Source of the DNA: an uncultured Clostridia bacterium
Lineage (GTDB): Bacteria; Bacillota; Clostridia; Christensenellales; CAG-138
DNA length: 49,417 nt
Reading direction: 5' to 3'
Assembly (NCBI GenBank): GCA_946411635.1
Contig: CAMKES010000015.1
Span: 1 to 49,417, forward strand
Shown: positions 40,811 through 49,417 of the stretch, piece by piece
How positions within the stretch are numbered: the first letter of the stretch is position 1
Layout of the letters: every line of letters begins with the position of its first letter
Notes under the pieces: model-generated
What the model was told of the DNA's origin: nothing
What the model saw: only the letters and a program-made list of their open reading frames with translations
Databases searched by the model: none
Position numbers and translations under genes: made by a program

Positions 40811-41398
40811 TTAGTCCTGAACGAACGGCATACCGAGGAGAGAAAGCAGCTCGCGCGCTTCTTCGTCGGTGTTGGCGCTGGTAACGAACACGATGTTCAT
40901 ACCGCGGACCTTGTCCACGTCGTCATAGTTGATCTCGGGGAAGATCAGCTGTTCACGGACGCCCATCGCGTAGTTGCCGCGACCGTCAAAGGACGTGTCG
41001 GACACGCCGCGGAAGTCGCGGACGCGGGGCAGGACGATGTTCATCAGCTTATCCGCGAAGTAGTACATCCGATCGCCGCGCAGGGTGACCTTTGCGCCGA
41101 TGTTCATGCCCTCACGAACCTTGAAGTTCGCGACGGACTTCTTCGCCTTGGTGACGATGGCCTTCTGGCCGGCGATCGCGGAGAGCTCCGCAACTGCCTT
41201 TTCGATGCCCTTGGGGTTATCCTTTTCGGAGCCGAGACCCATGTTGATGATGATCTTCTCGAGCTTCGGAATCTGCATCACGTTCTCGTAGCGGAACTTC
41301 TCGTTCAGCGCGGAGACGACTTCTTCTTTATACTTGGTCTTCAGACGGGGTTCGCCGCTGAAAGGCTTTGCTTGAACCGCAGTTTCTTTCTTTGCCAT
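40811..41398 (-). CDS. rplE: ribosomal protein L5
   Basis: 195 residues, about 15 longer than usual because of an N-terminal extension ([19 protein letters not shown]). The core [20 protein letters not shown] and [19 protein letters not shown] is standard L5, which contacts 5S rRNA and the P-site tRNA. 18 nt after rplX. Confidence 0.98.
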   Translation of the reverse strand: MAKKETAVQAKPFSGEPRLKTKYKEEVVSALNEKFRYENVMQIPKLEKIIINMGLGSEKDNPKGIEKAVAELSAIAGQKAIVTKAKKSVANFKVREGMNIGAKVTLRGDRMYYFADKLMNIVLPRVRDFRGVSDTSFDGRGNYAMGVREQLIFPEINYDDVDKVRGMNIVFVTSANTDEEARELLSLLGMPFVQD

Positions 41399-41416
41399 TG
41401 TTTATCTCCTTCCGTC

Positions 41417-41734
41417 TCAGTCCATGACCTTGCCGCACTTTTTGCAAACGCGGACTTTCTTGCCGTCGACGAACTGGTGTGCAACGCGGGTCGCTTTGCC
41501 GCACTTGGGGCAAACGAGCATGACGTTGGACGCGTCGATGGTGCCTTCCTGCTCGATCCGGCCGCCTGCCTCACCCTGCTTGCGGGGTTTGACGTGCTTG
41601 GTGATCATGTGGACGCCCTTGACCATCACGCGGTTATCCGCGGGCGCCGCATTCAGGATCTCGCCCTTCTTGCCCTTGTCCTGACCGGAGATCACGACAA
41701 CGGTATCGCCTTTTTTCACATTCAGCTTATTCAT
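41417..41734 (-). CDS. rplX: ribosomal protein L24 (zinc-tailed)
   Basis: 105 residues. The KOW motif (NVKKGDTVVVISGQDKGKKG) starts the protein, and the tail has CPKCGKATRV and CKKCGKVMD, a zinc ribbon. L24 initiates large-subunit assembly at the 23S 5' end. 13 nt after rplN. Confidence 0.98.
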   Translation of the reverse strand: MNKLNVKKGDTVVVISGQDKGKKGEILNAAPADNRVMVKGVHMITKHVKPRKQGEAGGRIEQEGTIDASNVMLVCPKCGKATRVAHQFVDGKKVRVCKKCGKVMD

Positions 41735-41747
41735 GTCATGTTCCTCC

Positions 41748-42116
41748 TTACAGTACTTCGGGTGCGAGAGAGACGATCTTCATGTAGTCTTTCTCACGAA
41801 GCTCGCGAGCAACCGGCCCGAAGATACGGGTGCCGCGCGGCTGCTTCTGATCGTTGATGATGACCGCAGCGTTGTCGTCGAAACGAATGTGGCTGCCGTC
41901 TGCGCGGGTGGTCTCCGCAACGGTGCGGACCACGACCGCCTTCACGACGTCCTTCTTCTTCACTGCGCCGCCGGGCGTTGCCGTCTTGACGGACGCGACG
42001 ATGACGTCGCCGATGCCTGCGGACTTGACCTTGCTGCCGCCGAGAACACGAATGCACATGATCTCCTTGGCGCCGCTGTTGTCCGCGACTTTCAATCTGG
42101 TTTGAGGCTGAATCAT
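41748..42116 (-). CDS. rplN: ribosomal protein L14
   Basis: 122 residues. [20 protein letters not shown] and [20 protein letters not shown] are L14, part of the bridge to the small subunit. 18 nt after rpsQ. Confidence 0.98.
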   Translation of the reverse strand: MIQPQTRLKVADNSGAKEIMCIRVLGGSKVKSAGIGDVIVASVKTATPGGAVKKKDVVKAVVVRTVAETTRADGSHIRFDDNAAVIINDQKQPRGTRIFGPVARELREKDYMKIVSLAPEVL

Positions 42117-42134
42117 TTTATCTTCTCCTCTCCG

Positions 42135-42392
42135 TTACTTCGCCTTTTCGATGATTTCCACGATACGCCATCTCTTGTCCTTGGAAATCGGGCGGGTCTC
42201 CATGATGCGTACGGTGTCGCCGATGCCGCAGGCATTCTCTTCATCGTGCGCCTTGAACTTGCGGGTCCGGTTGACCATCTTGCCGTAAAGGGGATGACGG
42301 ACCTTGGTCTTGATGGCGACGACTGCCGTCTTATCCATCTTATCGCTGACGACGACGCCAACGCGGGTTTTACGATAACCTCTCTGTTCCAT
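42135..42392 (-). CDS. rpsQ: ribosomal protein S17
   Basis: 85 residues from ATG 42390-42392 after AAGGAGGAA; a longer frame into rpmC is rejected. [20 protein letters not shown] and [18 protein letters not shown] are S17, a primary 16S binder. 11 nt after rpmC. Confidence 0.98.
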   Translation of the reverse strand: MEQRGYRKTRVGVVVSDKMDKTAVVAIKTKVRHPLYGKMVNRTRKFKAHDEENACGIGDTVRIMETRPISKDKRWRIVEIIEKAK

Positions 42393-42403
42393 TTCCTTCC
42401 TCC

Positions 42404-42613
42404 TTATTCGGCTTCCTGACCGAGCTCGCGGGAGCGGAGAACGGTCTTGATTCTTGCGATATCCTTCTTGCATGCGCTGATGCGGGAAGGATTGCTGATC
42501 TGTCCGGTAACTGCCTGGAAGCGGAGATTGAACAGCTCGGCTTTCAGTTCTTTTTCCTGTTTTTCCAACTCTTCGTTGGTCATGGCTCTCAGCTTGTCAG
42601 CCTTCATGGTCAT
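42404..42613 (-). CDS. rpmC: ribosomal protein L29
   Basis: 69 residues; the second methionine (MKADK) is an alternative start. [20 protein letters not shown] and [15 protein letters not shown] are L29, near the exit tunnel and the trigger factor site. Overlaps rplP by 4 nt. Confidence 0.97.
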   Translation of the reverse strand: MTMKADKLRAMTNEELEKQEKELKAELFNLRFQAVTGQISNPSRISACKKDIARIKTVLRSRELGQEAE

Positions 42614-43038
42614 TCTCCTTTCTCCTCAGTTTCTTCTCTCTTGACGATCTTCGTCTTGAGCGGGAGCTTGTGGCCCGCAAGACGGAGCGCTTCGTCCGCA
42701 ACGGCTTTTTCGACGCCCGCGATCTCGAACATGACTCTGCCGGGCTTCACGACTGCCACCCAGTATTCCGGGGAGCCTTTACCGGAACCCATGCGGGTCT
42801 CGGCGGGCTTTTCGGTAACGGGCTTGTCGGGGAAGATCTTGATCCAGACCTGACCGCCGCGCTTGATATAACGGGTCATTGCGACACGCGCCGCCTCGAT
42901 CTGGTTGCTGGTGACCCATGCGGGTTCCATGGCGACGAGACCGTATTCACCGTAAGTAACGGTGTTGCCGCGGTGTGCGATGCCCTTCATGCGGCCGCGG
43001 AACACTCTGCGGCGCTTGACTCTCTTCGGCATTAACAT
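42610..43038 (-). CDS. rplP: ribosomal protein L16
   Basis: 142 residues. [20 protein letters not shown] and [20 protein letters not shown] are L16, near the A site and late in assembly. 2 nt after rpsC. Confidence 0.98.
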   Translation of the reverse strand: MLMPKRVKRRRVFRGRMKGIAHRGNTVTYGEYGLVAMEPAWVTSNQIEAARVAMTRYIKRGGQVWIKIFPDKPVTEKPAETRMGSGKGSPEYWVAVVKPGRVMFEIAGVEKAVADEALRLAGHKLPLKTKIVKREETEEKGE

Positions 43039-43040
43039 TG

Positions 43041-43700
43041 TTATTTGCCTCCTTCCATACGCTTGGCCTTCTGAAGGATCTCACCCTTGTAGATCCAGAC
43101 CTTGATTCCGATACGGCCGTACTGGGTGTGTGCTTCCGCAAAGCCGTAGTGGATGTCTGCGCGCATCGTCTGCAGCGGGATGGAACCGTCGTGGTATCCT
43201 TCGCTGCGCGCGATCTCGGCGCCGCCGAGGCGGCCTGCGCACATCAGCTTGATGCCCTTCACGCCCGGCTTCTGCATGGCGCGCTGCATGGCCTGCTTCA
43301 TCGCGCGGCGATAGCTGATACGCTTTTCGAGCTGCGCTGCGATGTTTTCGGCGACGAGCTGCGCGTCGGCGTCCGCGTCGCGGATCTCCATGATGTTCAC
43401 GGAGATGGGCTTGCCGATTTCCTTGGAAACCGCCGCTTTGATCTCCTCGATGCCTGCGCCGCCTTTGCCGATCAGCATGCCGGGACGGGCGGTGTAGATC
43501 GTGACGCTGACCTTGTCGGTCGCGCGGTCGATCGCGATGCGGGAGATGCAAGCCGCGTAGTAAGTCTTCTTCACGAAGTCACGGATCTTGCGGTCCTCGA
43601 TGAGGAAGTCTGCGAAATCTTTCTTCGCCGCGTACCAATGGGTGTTCCAATCTCTGATCACACCAACGCGGAATCCGTTCGGATTAACTTTCTGACCCAT
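43041..43700 (-). CDS. rpsC: ribosomal protein S3
   Basis: 219 residues. [20 protein letters not shown], the KH domain ([20 protein letters not shown]) and [12 protein letters not shown] are S3, at the mRNA entry. 11 nt after rplV. Confidence 0.98.
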   Translation of the reverse strand: MGQKVNPNGFRVGVIRDWNTHWYAAKKDFADFLIEDRKIRDFVKKTYYAACISRIAIDRATDKVSVTIYTARPGMLIGKGGAGIEEIKAAVSKEIGKPISVNIMEIRDADADAQLVAENIAAQLEKRISYRRAMKQAMQRAMQKPGVKGIKLMCAGRLGGAEIARSEGYHDGSIPLQTMRADIHYGFAEAHTQYGRIGIKVWIYKGEILQKAKRMEGGK

Positions 43701-43711
43701 AGCTTTCCTCC

Positions 43712-44098
43712 TTACTTGACCTGATCAAGAATGACCGTGATGTGGCTCGTGCGCTTCCGGATGGGGGATGCGGAGCCGCGCGCTCTTGCGCGATAGCGCT
43801 TCAGGGTCGGACCCTGGTTCGCGTAGATCTCTGCAACGTAGAGATCGTCGCGATTCATGTCGAGGTTGTTCTCCGCATTCGCGATCGCGGAGTTCAGGAC
43901 CTTCAGGACCGGCTCGCAGGCCGCTTTCGGCGAGTAGGTGAGGATCGCCGCAGCTTCCTTTGCGCTCTTGCCGCGGATCATGTCGACGACGACCTTGACC
44001 TTGCGGGTGGACATTCTGATATAACGTGCGGTTGCGTGCGGACGCTTGTCTGCGTGCTCGCGACGGTATGCCGTTTTTTCTTTACTTCTGGTTGCCAT
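43712..44098 (-). CDS. rplV: ribosomal protein L22
   Basis: 128 residues with a slightly long N-terminus ([20 protein letters not shown]). [20 protein letters not shown] and [20 protein letters not shown] are L22, whose loop lines the exit tunnel where macrolides act. 11 nt after rpsS. Confidence 0.98.
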   Translation of the reverse strand: MATRSKEKTAYRREHADKRPHATARYIRMSTRKVKVVVDMIRGKSAKEAAAILTYSPKAACEPVLKVLNSAIANAENNLDMNRDDLYVAEIYANQGPTLKRYRARARGSASPIRKRTSHITVILDQVK

Positions 44099-44109
44099 TG
44101 TGCTCCTCC

Positions 44110-44391
44110 TTATTTCGCGCCAGAGGACTTCTCGGAACCTCTGTGACCTCTGAACGTGCGCGTGGGTGCGAACTCGCCCAGCTTGTGTCCGACCATCTCT
44201 TCGGTGACGTACACGGGAACGTGCTTCTTGCCGTCGTGCACCGCGATGGTGTGGCCGACGAACTCGGGGAAGATCGTGGAGGAACGGGACCAGGTCTTGA
44301 CGACGGTCTTCTTGCCGCTCTCATTCATGGAAAGAATGCGGGCGTACAGACGTTCTTCAACAAACGGACCTTTTTTGATCGATCTGCTCAT
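44110..44391 (-). CDS. rpsS: ribosomal protein S19
   Basis: 93 residues. [19 protein letters not shown] and [18 protein letters not shown] are S19, in the small-subunit head. 16 nt after rplB. Confidence 0.98.
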   Translation of the reverse strand: MSRSIKKGPFVEERLYARILSMNESGKKTVVKTWSRSSTIFPEFVGHTIAVHDGKKHVPVYVTEEMVGHKLGEFAPTRTFRGHRGSEKSSGAK

Positions 44392-44407
44392 TACTGTTTC
44401 CTCCTAA

Positions 44408-45244
44408 TTACTTACCGCTCGTTCTGCGGCGAACGATGTACTTGTTGCTCTTGTTCTTCTTCTTGCGGGTCTTGTAACCCATCGCCGGCTTACCCCACGG
44501 AGTGACCGGGCCGGGACGGCCGATCGGGGACTTGCCTTCGCCGCCGCCGTGCGGATGGTCGTTCGGGTTCATGACGGAACCGCGGACGGTCGGGCGGATG
44601 CCCATGTGACGCTTGCGGCCCGCTTTGCCGATCTGGATGTTCTGGAAGTCCAGGTTACCGACCTGACCGATCGTCGCTTTCGCGTTCATCGGGATCAGAC
44701 GGACTTCGCCGCTGGGAAGACGAACCTGCGCGTACTTGCCTTCCTTCGCCATGAGCTGCGCCGCGTTGCCCGCCGAGCGGACCAGCTGCGCGCCCTTGCC
44801 GGGCTTCAGCTCGATGCAGTGGATCATCGTGCCGACCGGGATGTACTGGAGCTCCAGCGCGTTGCCGATCTTGATGTCCGCGTCCTTGCCGGAAACGACG
44901 GTCTCGCCGACGTTCAGGCCGTACGGAGCGATGATGTAGCGCTTCTCGCCGTCTGCATAGTACAGCAGCGCGATATTCGCGGAACGGTTCGGATCGTACT
45001 CGATCGCTTTGACAGTCGCGGGGATGCCGTCCTTGTCGCGCTTGAAGTCGACGATGCGGTACTTGCGCTTTGCGCCGCCGCCCTTGTGGCGAACCGTGAT
45101 CTTACCGGTGAAGTTGCGGCCCGCTTTGCTCTTCAGATCGCAGACGAGCGACTTTTCCGGAGTGGTTTTGGTGATCTCCTCGTAGGTGGAGACGGTCATG
45201 TGTCTCGTACCCGGAGTCGTGGGTTTCAGTTTACGAATAGCCAT
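44408..45244 (-). CDS. rplB: ribosomal protein L2
   Basis: 278 residues. [20 protein letters not shown] and the C-terminal [20 protein letters not shown] are L2, needed for the peptidyl transferase centre and subunit joining. 11 nt after rplW. Confidence 0.98.
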   Translation of the reverse strand: MAIRKLKPTTPGTRHMTVSTYEEITKTTPEKSLVCDLKSKAGRNFTGKITVRHKGGGAKRKYRIVDFKRDKDGIPATVKAIEYDPNRSANIALLYYADGEKRYIIAPYGLNVGETVVSGKDADIKIGNALELQYIPVGTMIHCIELKPGKGAQLVRSAGNAAQLMAKEGKYAQVRLPSGEVRLIPMNAKATIGQVGNLDFQNIQIGKAGRKRHMGIRPTVRGSVMNPNDHPHGGGEGKSPIGRPGPVTPWGKPAMGYKTRKKKNKSNKYIVRRRTSGK

Positions 45245-45255
45245 GTGCTGCCTCC

Positions 45256-45552
45256 TTACTGCGCGATGCCGTCGAACAGCTCGATGCCCTTCGAATCGGC
45301 GGTCAGCTTGACGTACGCCTTTTTCTTGGAAGCGGTTCTGCCTTCGTAACGGCCCTGGCGCTTGATCTTGCCGAGCTTGTTCACGGTGTGAACGCTCTCG
45401 ACCTTGACGCCGAACAGCTCTTCGACCGCCTTCGCGATCTCGACCTTGTTCGCGTTCTTCGCGACTTCAAACGTGTAGATGTGCTGCGCGATGTAGTCGT
45501 AGCTCTTCTCGGTGAGGATCGGAGCCTTGATGATGTCGTATCCGCTCTTCAT
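45256..45552 (-). CDS. rplW: ribosomal protein L23
   Basis: 98 residues. [20 protein letters not shown] and [20 protein letters not shown] are L23, at the tunnel exit where trigger factor and SRP dock. Shares one base with rplD. Confidence 0.98.
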   Translation of the reverse strand: MKSGYDIIKAPILTEKSYDYIAQHIYTFEVAKNANKVEIAKAVEELFGVKVESVHTVNKLGKIKRQGRYEGRTASKKKAYVKLTADSKGIELFDGIAQ

Positions 45553-46172
45553 TACGCGTACACCTCCTCGATCTTTTCAACCGACGCCTTCGTGAGGATC
45601 AGTTTCTCGTACTTGAGGATCTCATAGACGTTCAGCGTGCCGACCAGCGTGGTCTTGACGCCTTCGATGTTCGCGCTCGCGCGCTCCACCGCTTCGTCTT
45701 TGTCTGCCAGGACGATCAGCGCCTTGCTGACGTCGACGGCCTTGAGGACCTTGACCATTTCCTTCGTCTTCGGCGCTTCGATGTTCAGCGCGTCGAATAC
45801 GATCACTTCGTTTTCTTCGACCTTCGAGGACAGCGCGGACTTCATCGCGAGGCGCTTGACCTTCTTGTTCACGCGGATCGTGTAGTCGCGGGGCTTCGGC
45901 GCAAAGACGACGCCGCCGTGTCTCCACTGCGGAGAACGGGTGGAACCCTGACGCGCGCGGCCGGTGCCCTTCTGTCTCCACGGCTTCTTGCCGCCGCCGG
46001 AAACTTCGGAACGGGTCTTGGCGCTCTGCGTGCCCTGGCGGCAGTTCGCCAGATGCGCGACGACGACTTCATGCATGACCGCCGTATTGACGGGCTGGCC
46101 GAAAACGTTCTCGGAAAGGGCGATATCGCCGATGTTCTGGCCCTTGATATCAAACAATGCTACGTTAGGCAT
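45552..46172 (-). CDS. rplD: ribosomal protein L4
   Basis: 206 residues. [18 protein letters not shown] and the loop [20 protein letters not shown] are L4. In enteric bacteria L4 represses the S10 operon through its leader; whether it does so here is unknown. 13 nt after rplC. Confidence 0.98.
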   Translation of the reverse strand: MPNVALFDIKGQNIGDIALSENVFGQPVNTAVMHEVVVAHLANCRQGTQSAKTRSEVSGGGKKPWRQKGTGRARQGSTRSPQWRHGGVVFAPKPRDYTIRVNKKVKRLAMKSALSSKVEENEVIVFDALNIEAPKTKEMVKVLKAVDVSKALIVLADKDEAVERASANIEGVKTTLVGTLNVYEILKYEKLILTKASVEKIEEVYA

Positions 46173-46185
46173 ATCTCTTTCCTCC

Positions 46186-46812
46186 TTACTTTACTGTGCT
46201 CTTGACAGCCACGAGGCCGCCCTTTGCACCGGGAACCGCACCCTTGACGAGCAGCAGGTTCCGTTCCGCATCCACACGCACGACCTCGAGGTTCTGCACG
46301 GTGACGTGCTCGCTGCCCATATGACCGGGCAGGTTCTTGGTCTTGAACACGCGGCTCGGATCGGAGCAGGCGCTCATGGAGCCGGGCGCTCTGTGGAAGT
46401 GGGAGCCGTGGGTCATACGGCCGCGGCCCTGATGGTGACGCTTCACGACGCCGGCAAATCCCTTGCCCTTGCTCGTGCCGGAGATGTCGACCTTGTCGCC
46501 CTCCTGGAAAACGTCCGCCTTGAGGATCTGACCTACTTCATAGGAAGCGGCGTCCTCGAGTCTGAACTCGCGCAGATAACGCATCGCCTTGACGTTCGCC
46601 TTTGCGAAGTGGCCCTTGCGCGGCTTGTTCGCGAGCTTGTCACGCAGTTCGGCAAAGCCGATCTGGATGGAATCGTAACCATCGTTACCGACGGTTTTCT
46701 TCTGAACGACGGGGCACGGACCGGCTTCGATGACAGTGACGGGAATCATGGTACCGTCAGCTCTGAAGAACTGCGTCATACCGATCTTCTTGCCCAAAAT
46801 GGCTTTCTTCAT
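46186..46812 (-). CDS. rplC: ribosomal protein L3
   Basis: 208 residues. [19 protein letters not shown] and the loop [20 protein letters not shown] are L3, which reaches the peptidyl transferase centre. 21 nt after rpsJ. Confidence 0.98.
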   Translation of the reverse strand: MKKAILGKKIGMTQFFRADGTMIPVTVIEAGPCPVVQKKTVGNDGYDSIQIGFAELRDKLANKPRKGHFAKANVKAMRYLREFRLEDAASYEVGQILKADVFQEGDKVDISGTSKGKGFAGVVKRHHQGRGRMTHGSHFHRAPGSMSACSDPSRVFKTKNLPGHMGSEHVTVQNLEVVRVDAERNLLLVKGAVPGAKGGLVAVKSTVK

Positions 46813-46833
46813 TGGTACATACCTCCGTTTGGA

Positions 46834-47142
46834 TTACAGCTTGATTTCGATGTCCACACCTGCGGGGAGGTCGAGCTTCATCAGCGCTTCAACGGTCTTG
46901 TTGGACGGCTGGATGATGTCGATCAGACGCTTGTGCGTTCTCATTTCGAACTGCTCACGAGAATCCTTATACTTGTGCGTCGCACGAAGGATCGTAACGA
47001 TTTCCTTCTCGGTGGGCAGGGGGATCGGGCCGGAAACCTGTGCGCCCGTTCTCTTGGCGGTCTCGACGATCTTTTCGGCGCTCTGGTCGATCAGACTGTG
47101 TTCATAAGCCTTGAGTTTGATACGAATTCTTTGATTTGCCAT
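46834..47142 (-). CDS. rpsJ: ribosomal protein S10
   Basis: 102 residues. [19 protein letters not shown] and [20 protein letters not shown] are S10, which also works with NusB in antitermination. First gene of the 32-gene operon. ATG follows AGGAGGAAAG. Confidence 0.98.
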   Translation of the reverse strand: MANQRIRIKLKAYEHSLIDQSAEKIVETAKRTGAQVSGPIPLPTEKEIVTILRATHKYKDSREQFEMRTHKRLIDIIQPSNKTVEALMKLDLPAGVDIEIKL

Positions 47143-47374
47143 ACTTTTTTCTTTCCTCCTAATAATCTTGTCGGGCAGTACACAGAGCCGTGTGTTTCCC
47201 TCTCATTTTTTTACACAGCCGATCGGCTGTGTTCGGCGGGACGGCACGGGAATCCGCTATTTTTGCCCCGTCCGTTCGGACGTCGGATATGCGCGAAATT
47301 ACCCGGAATGGCAACCGGCAACCTCCGCTGCACTCCTGCACCGTTCGGTCATTCTTTACCTAAGCGGCGCGAAC
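47143..47374 (-). promoter_or_regulatory. S10 operon leader
   Basis: About 232 nt from the promoter to rpsJ. It holds a 20-bp perfect palindrome (47213-47232, ACACAGCCGATCGGCTGTGT), a GTCCG-TT-CGGAC hairpin (47270-47281) and a smaller ACAC/GTGT hairpin near 47180-47195. No reading frame of note is seen. Autoregulation or antitermination is plausible; neither is shown. Confidence 0.5.
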
Positions 47375-47380
47375 ATTTGA

Positions 47381-47409
47381 ACTATACACTATCCGTTTGA
47401 AAAATGCAA
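47381..47409 (-). promoter_or_regulatory. S10 operon promoter
   Basis: TTGCAT (47404-47409) and TATAGT (47381-47386) on the minus strand, 17 nt apart. Confidence 0.75.
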
Positions 47410-47463
47410 GCATTATTTTTGGATTTTCAAAATATATTTTTGTCAAAAAACGCTTTCCCGCTG

Positions 47464-47492
47464 TTGTAAATCGCGCGCAGGTATGATATATT
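47464..47492 (+). promoter_or_regulatory. pfkA promoter
   Basis: TTGTAA (47464-47469) and TATATT (47487-47492), 17-nt spacer; it is divergent from the S10 promoter, and the start codon is 30 nt further on. Confidence 0.75.
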
Positions 47493-47522
47493 ATCCGTGA
47501 AGAAAAACGGGAGGTATTGATT

Positions 47523-48497
47523 ATGGAACAGAAAATTCGTCGCATCGGCATCCTGACCAGCGGCGGCGACGCGCCCGGCATGAATGCGGCGGTCCGTGCG
47601 GCGGTCCGCACCTGTCTCATGAACAAGGTCATCCCCGTCGGCATCCGCCGCGGCTATCAGGGACTGATCCACGCGGACGTAACGGAGATGAACGCGCGCA
47701 GCGTCAACGGCATCATCCACCGCGGCGGCACGATCCTCTACACCGCGCGCAGCGAAGACTTCATGACCGAAGCCGGTCAGCACCGTGCGGCGCAGACCTG
47801 CCGGTATCTCGGACTGGACGCGGTGATCTGCATCGGCGGCGACGGCACGTTCCGCGGCGCGCTGGCGCTTTCCAAACAGGGCGTCAAGGTCATGGGCATC
47901 CCGGCGACGATCGATAACGACATCGGCTGCAGCCACTACACGATCGGCTTCGACACAGCGGCGAACACCGCGGTGGAAGCGATCGACAAGCTCGCCGACA
48001 CGATGCAGTCGCACGAACGCGTTTCCGTCGTCGAGGTCATGGGACGGCACGCCGGTCACCTTGCGGTTTACGTCGGCGTCGCGGTCGGCGCAACGTCGAT
48101 CATCATCCCCGAGTTCCCCTACAGTTTCGAGCACGACGTCATCGAGAAGATCCGCGAAGGCCGCATGCACGACAAGCACCATCACCTGATCATCGTGGCG
48201 GAGGGCGTCGGCAAGTGCGACGAGATCTGCCACCGCATCAGCGAGGAGACCGGTCTCGAGGCGCGCGTCTCGATCATCGGCTACATCCAGCGCGGCGGCG
48301 CGCCGACCGCGCGCGACCGCGTCATGGCGTCCCGTATGGGGCACTACGCCGTTGAGCAGCTCCTTGCCGGTCAGACGAACCAGGTCGTCTGCTACCGCGA
48401 TTCGCACATCGTCCTGACGCCGATCGAAGAAGCGCTCGAGATGAAGAAATCCCTCGACGCGTACATGTACCGCGTCGCCGGCGACATCGCGCTGTAA
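47523..48497 (+). CDS. pfkA: ATP-dependent 6-phosphofructokinase
   Basis: 324 residues from ATG 47523; the TTG at 47517 is too close to the GGGAGG site. Phosphorylates fructose 6-phosphate in glycolysis. ILTSGGDAPGMNAAVR and CIGGDGTFRGA bind ATP, and PATIDNDIG carries the catalytic aspartate. GGDG and the lack of lysine before TIDND point to ATP, not pyrophosphate, as donor. EVMGRHAGHLAV and IQRGGAPTARDR are sugar-site motifs. Confidence 0.96.
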   Translation: MEQKIRRIGILTSGGDAPGMNAAVRAAVRTCLMNKVIPVGIRRGYQGLIHADVTEMNARSVNGIIHRGGTILYTARSEDFMTEAGQHRAAQTCRYLGLDAVICIGGDGTFRGALALSKQGVKVMGIPATIDNDIGCSHYTIGFDTAANTAVEAIDKLADTMQSHERVSVVEVMGRHAGHLAVYVGVAVGATSIIIPEFPYSFEHDVIEKIREGRMHDKHHHLIIVAEGVGKCDEICHRISEETGLEARVSIIGYIQRGGAPTARDRVMASRMGHYAVEQLLAGQTNQVVCYRDSHIVLTPIEEALEMKKSLDAYMYRVAGDIAL

Positions 48498-48511
48498 TTC
48501 CATTTTTCCGG

Positions 48512-48545
48512 CAAAAGGCACTCGCGCTTGCGAGTGCCTTTCTTC
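48512..48545. terminator. bidirectional terminator
   Basis: AAAGGCACTCGC pairs with GCGAGTGCCTTT around GCTT, with T runs on either strand. It ends pfkA and can also end the HAD gene from the other side. Confidence 0.85.
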
Positions 48546-48591
48546 ATATATATATAGTATCTCCCGGCGTCGTGTTTCACAACATCTTGCG

Positions 48592-49254
48592 TCAGTCGAA
48601 CAGATACCGGTACAGCGCGTCCGGCGTGTCGAAATACAGCGGACAGTTCTCCATCAGGAACGCGCGGATCTCCGGCACGTCGTACGCCCACCCCGCCGCC
48701 GCGAACGGCACGTTCCGGCGTTTCGCCATATCGTAGCCCGGCTTCAGGTCGTCGACCATCAGAAGATCGGACGGCGCGAGGTCCAGCTCGCGCATGATCT
48801 CGTCGAGCGCGTACGGATCCGGCTTCCTGCGTTCTCTCGGCAGCTCCCAGCCGTACACGAGCGTCGGCTCCGGCAGTCCGTTCGCCTTGTAGTCGCGCAG
48901 GATGTTGTGTCTGAATGAATGCGACGCGACGCACACGTACCCGCCGCGCGCGATCTGCTCGCGGATGATCCGTTCGACGCCGGGAAACACTTCCGGAACG
49001 TGATCCCTGACGTACGCCTGCCAGATCGCAAGCTCGCGGTCGAACTCCTCCGGCGTAAAGTGCAGCACGTTCTCGCAGTACGGCAGAAAGCCCGGATCGA
49101 AATTGATGCGGAAGTACGTGTCGAGGTCCATCGTGAGCCCCGGCCGCAGCTCCTCGAGCGCGACGAGAAACGACGGATGATGCACGTGCTTCGTGCTGTT
49201 CATCACGGTATCGTCGTGATCGAGCACCAGGCATTTGTATTTCAGTTCGCTCAT
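48592..49254 (-). CDS. HAD-superfamily hydrolase
   Basis: 220 residues from ATG 49252-49254 after AAAGGAGGG. DxD motif D12-H-D14 in CLVLDHDDTV, the lysine in RRKPDPYALDEIM and the acidic pair in LLMVDDLKPGYDMA give the full HAD catalytic set. A cap domain of about 70 residues is present. Likely a phosphatase such as a phosphoglycolate phosphatase-like enzyme; the substrate is not predicted. Its own promoter is at 49294-49322. Confidence 0.9.
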   Translation of the reverse strand: MSELKYKCLVLDHDDTVMNSTKHVHHPSFLVALEELRPGLTMDLDTYFRINFDPGFLPYCENVLHFTPEEFDRELAIWQAYVRDHVPEVFPGVERIIREQIARGGYVCVASHSFRHNILRDYKANGLPEPTLVYGWELPRERRKPDPYALDEIMRELDLAPSDLLMVDDLKPGYDMAKRRNVPFAAAGWAYDVPEIRAFLMENCPLYFDTPDALYRYLFD

Positions 49255-49293
49255 CCTCCGTCCCTCCTTTCCTCTCTCTGCAGGGTATTTCAA

Positions 49294-49322
49294 ATTGTAA
49301 CACAAAGCGGCTGCGTACGCAA
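49294..49322 (-). promoter_or_regulatory. HAD gene promoter
   Basis: TTGCGT (49317-49322) and TACAAT (49294-49299) on the minus strand with a 17-nt spacer. Confidence 0.65.
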
Positions 49323-49334
49323 CAGGATAAAAAA

Positions 49335-49366
49335 CAGGAGATACTCGAAATGAGTATCTCCTTGGA
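49335..49366 (-). terminator. rRNA operon terminator
   Basis: GGAGATACTC pairs with GAGTATCTCC around GAAAT, with a T run (GTTTTTT) on the minus strand. It follows the 5S rRNA 3' end. Confidence 0.85.
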
Positions 49367-49369
49367 TCC

Positions 49370-49417
49370 CGGCAGCTGCCTATCTTCCCGGGCCGTCTCC
49401 AGCCAAGTATTGTCGGT
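49370..49417 (-). rRNA. rrf: 5S ribosomal RNA (3' end, partial)
   Basis: The minus strand reads CCGACAATACTTGGCTGGAG then ACGGCCCGGGAAGATAGGCA and GCTGCCGGG, the conserved last half of 5S rRNA. Only the 3' part is in the window, so an rRNA operon lies to the right and ends here. Exact 3' end is uncertain by a few bases. Confidence 0.9.

Noticed and set aside
1..49417. CRISPR arrays and insertion sequences
   Set aside because: No regularly spaced repeats and no transposase-like gene were seen; the HUH gene sits in a phage operon without flanking element ends.

Overview
The window is about 49 kb of a GC-rich chromosome from a low-branching Bacillota bacterium, most likely an anaerobic Clostridia-type organism. 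The evidence is the gene order of the S10-spc-alpha ribosomal operon with adk-map-KOW-infA inside it, zinc-type S4, S14, L36 and L24, a class D-like sortase, and strong AGGAGG ribosome binding sites throughout. The species cannot be named from the sequence alone.

Left edge (1-1113): a minus-strand gene cut by the window edge encodes a GNAT acetyltransferase fused to a beta-lactamase-like serine hydrolase. It sits behind a 260-nt leader with a consensus promoter, a 9-codon reading frame and a terminator-like hairpin. The original terminator of a tRNA-Lys gene lies beside it.

Prophage (1115-25098): a complete-looking, HK97-type, long-tailed temperate phage of about 24 kb sits in the 3' end of tRNA-Lys(CTT). 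A 16-bp core (1115-1130 and 25083-25098) marks its ends. Leftward lysogeny operon: CI-like repressor, DEDDh exonuclease-BRCT protein, tyrosine integrase. Rightward early genes: Cro-like regulator, many small unknown genes, a ParB-like protein and a HUH (G2P-like) replication protein followed by a repeat-rich candidate origin. A sigma-like late regulator then leads into the late genes: HNH nuclease, terminases, portal, protease, capsid, connectors, tail tube, frameshifted tail chaperones, tape measure, Dit, a Tal-like protein with lectin-like end, NlpC/P60 lysin and two membrane lysis proteins. No helicase, primase or polymerase gene is visible.

Host region to the right: tRNA-Lys and tRNA-Gly (minus), the infC-rpmI-rplT operon with an ATC-started infC, a three-gene sortase locus whose substrate ends in an unusual RPSNG sorting signal, a DUF1294 membrane protein, the Mg2+ transporter mgtE behind a leader with its own small reading frame, and a P-loop protein lacking the Walker lysine. 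Next comes the intact 32-gene S10-spc-alpha operon (31.6-47.1 kb, minus strand, rpsJ to rplQ), including secY, adk, map, infA and rpoA. The divergent pfkA, a HAD phosphatase and the 3' end of a 5S rRNA gene close the window.

The chromosome here is dominated by translation genes. Non-ordinary content is concentrated in the prophage, the left-edge resistance-like gene and the sortase locus.
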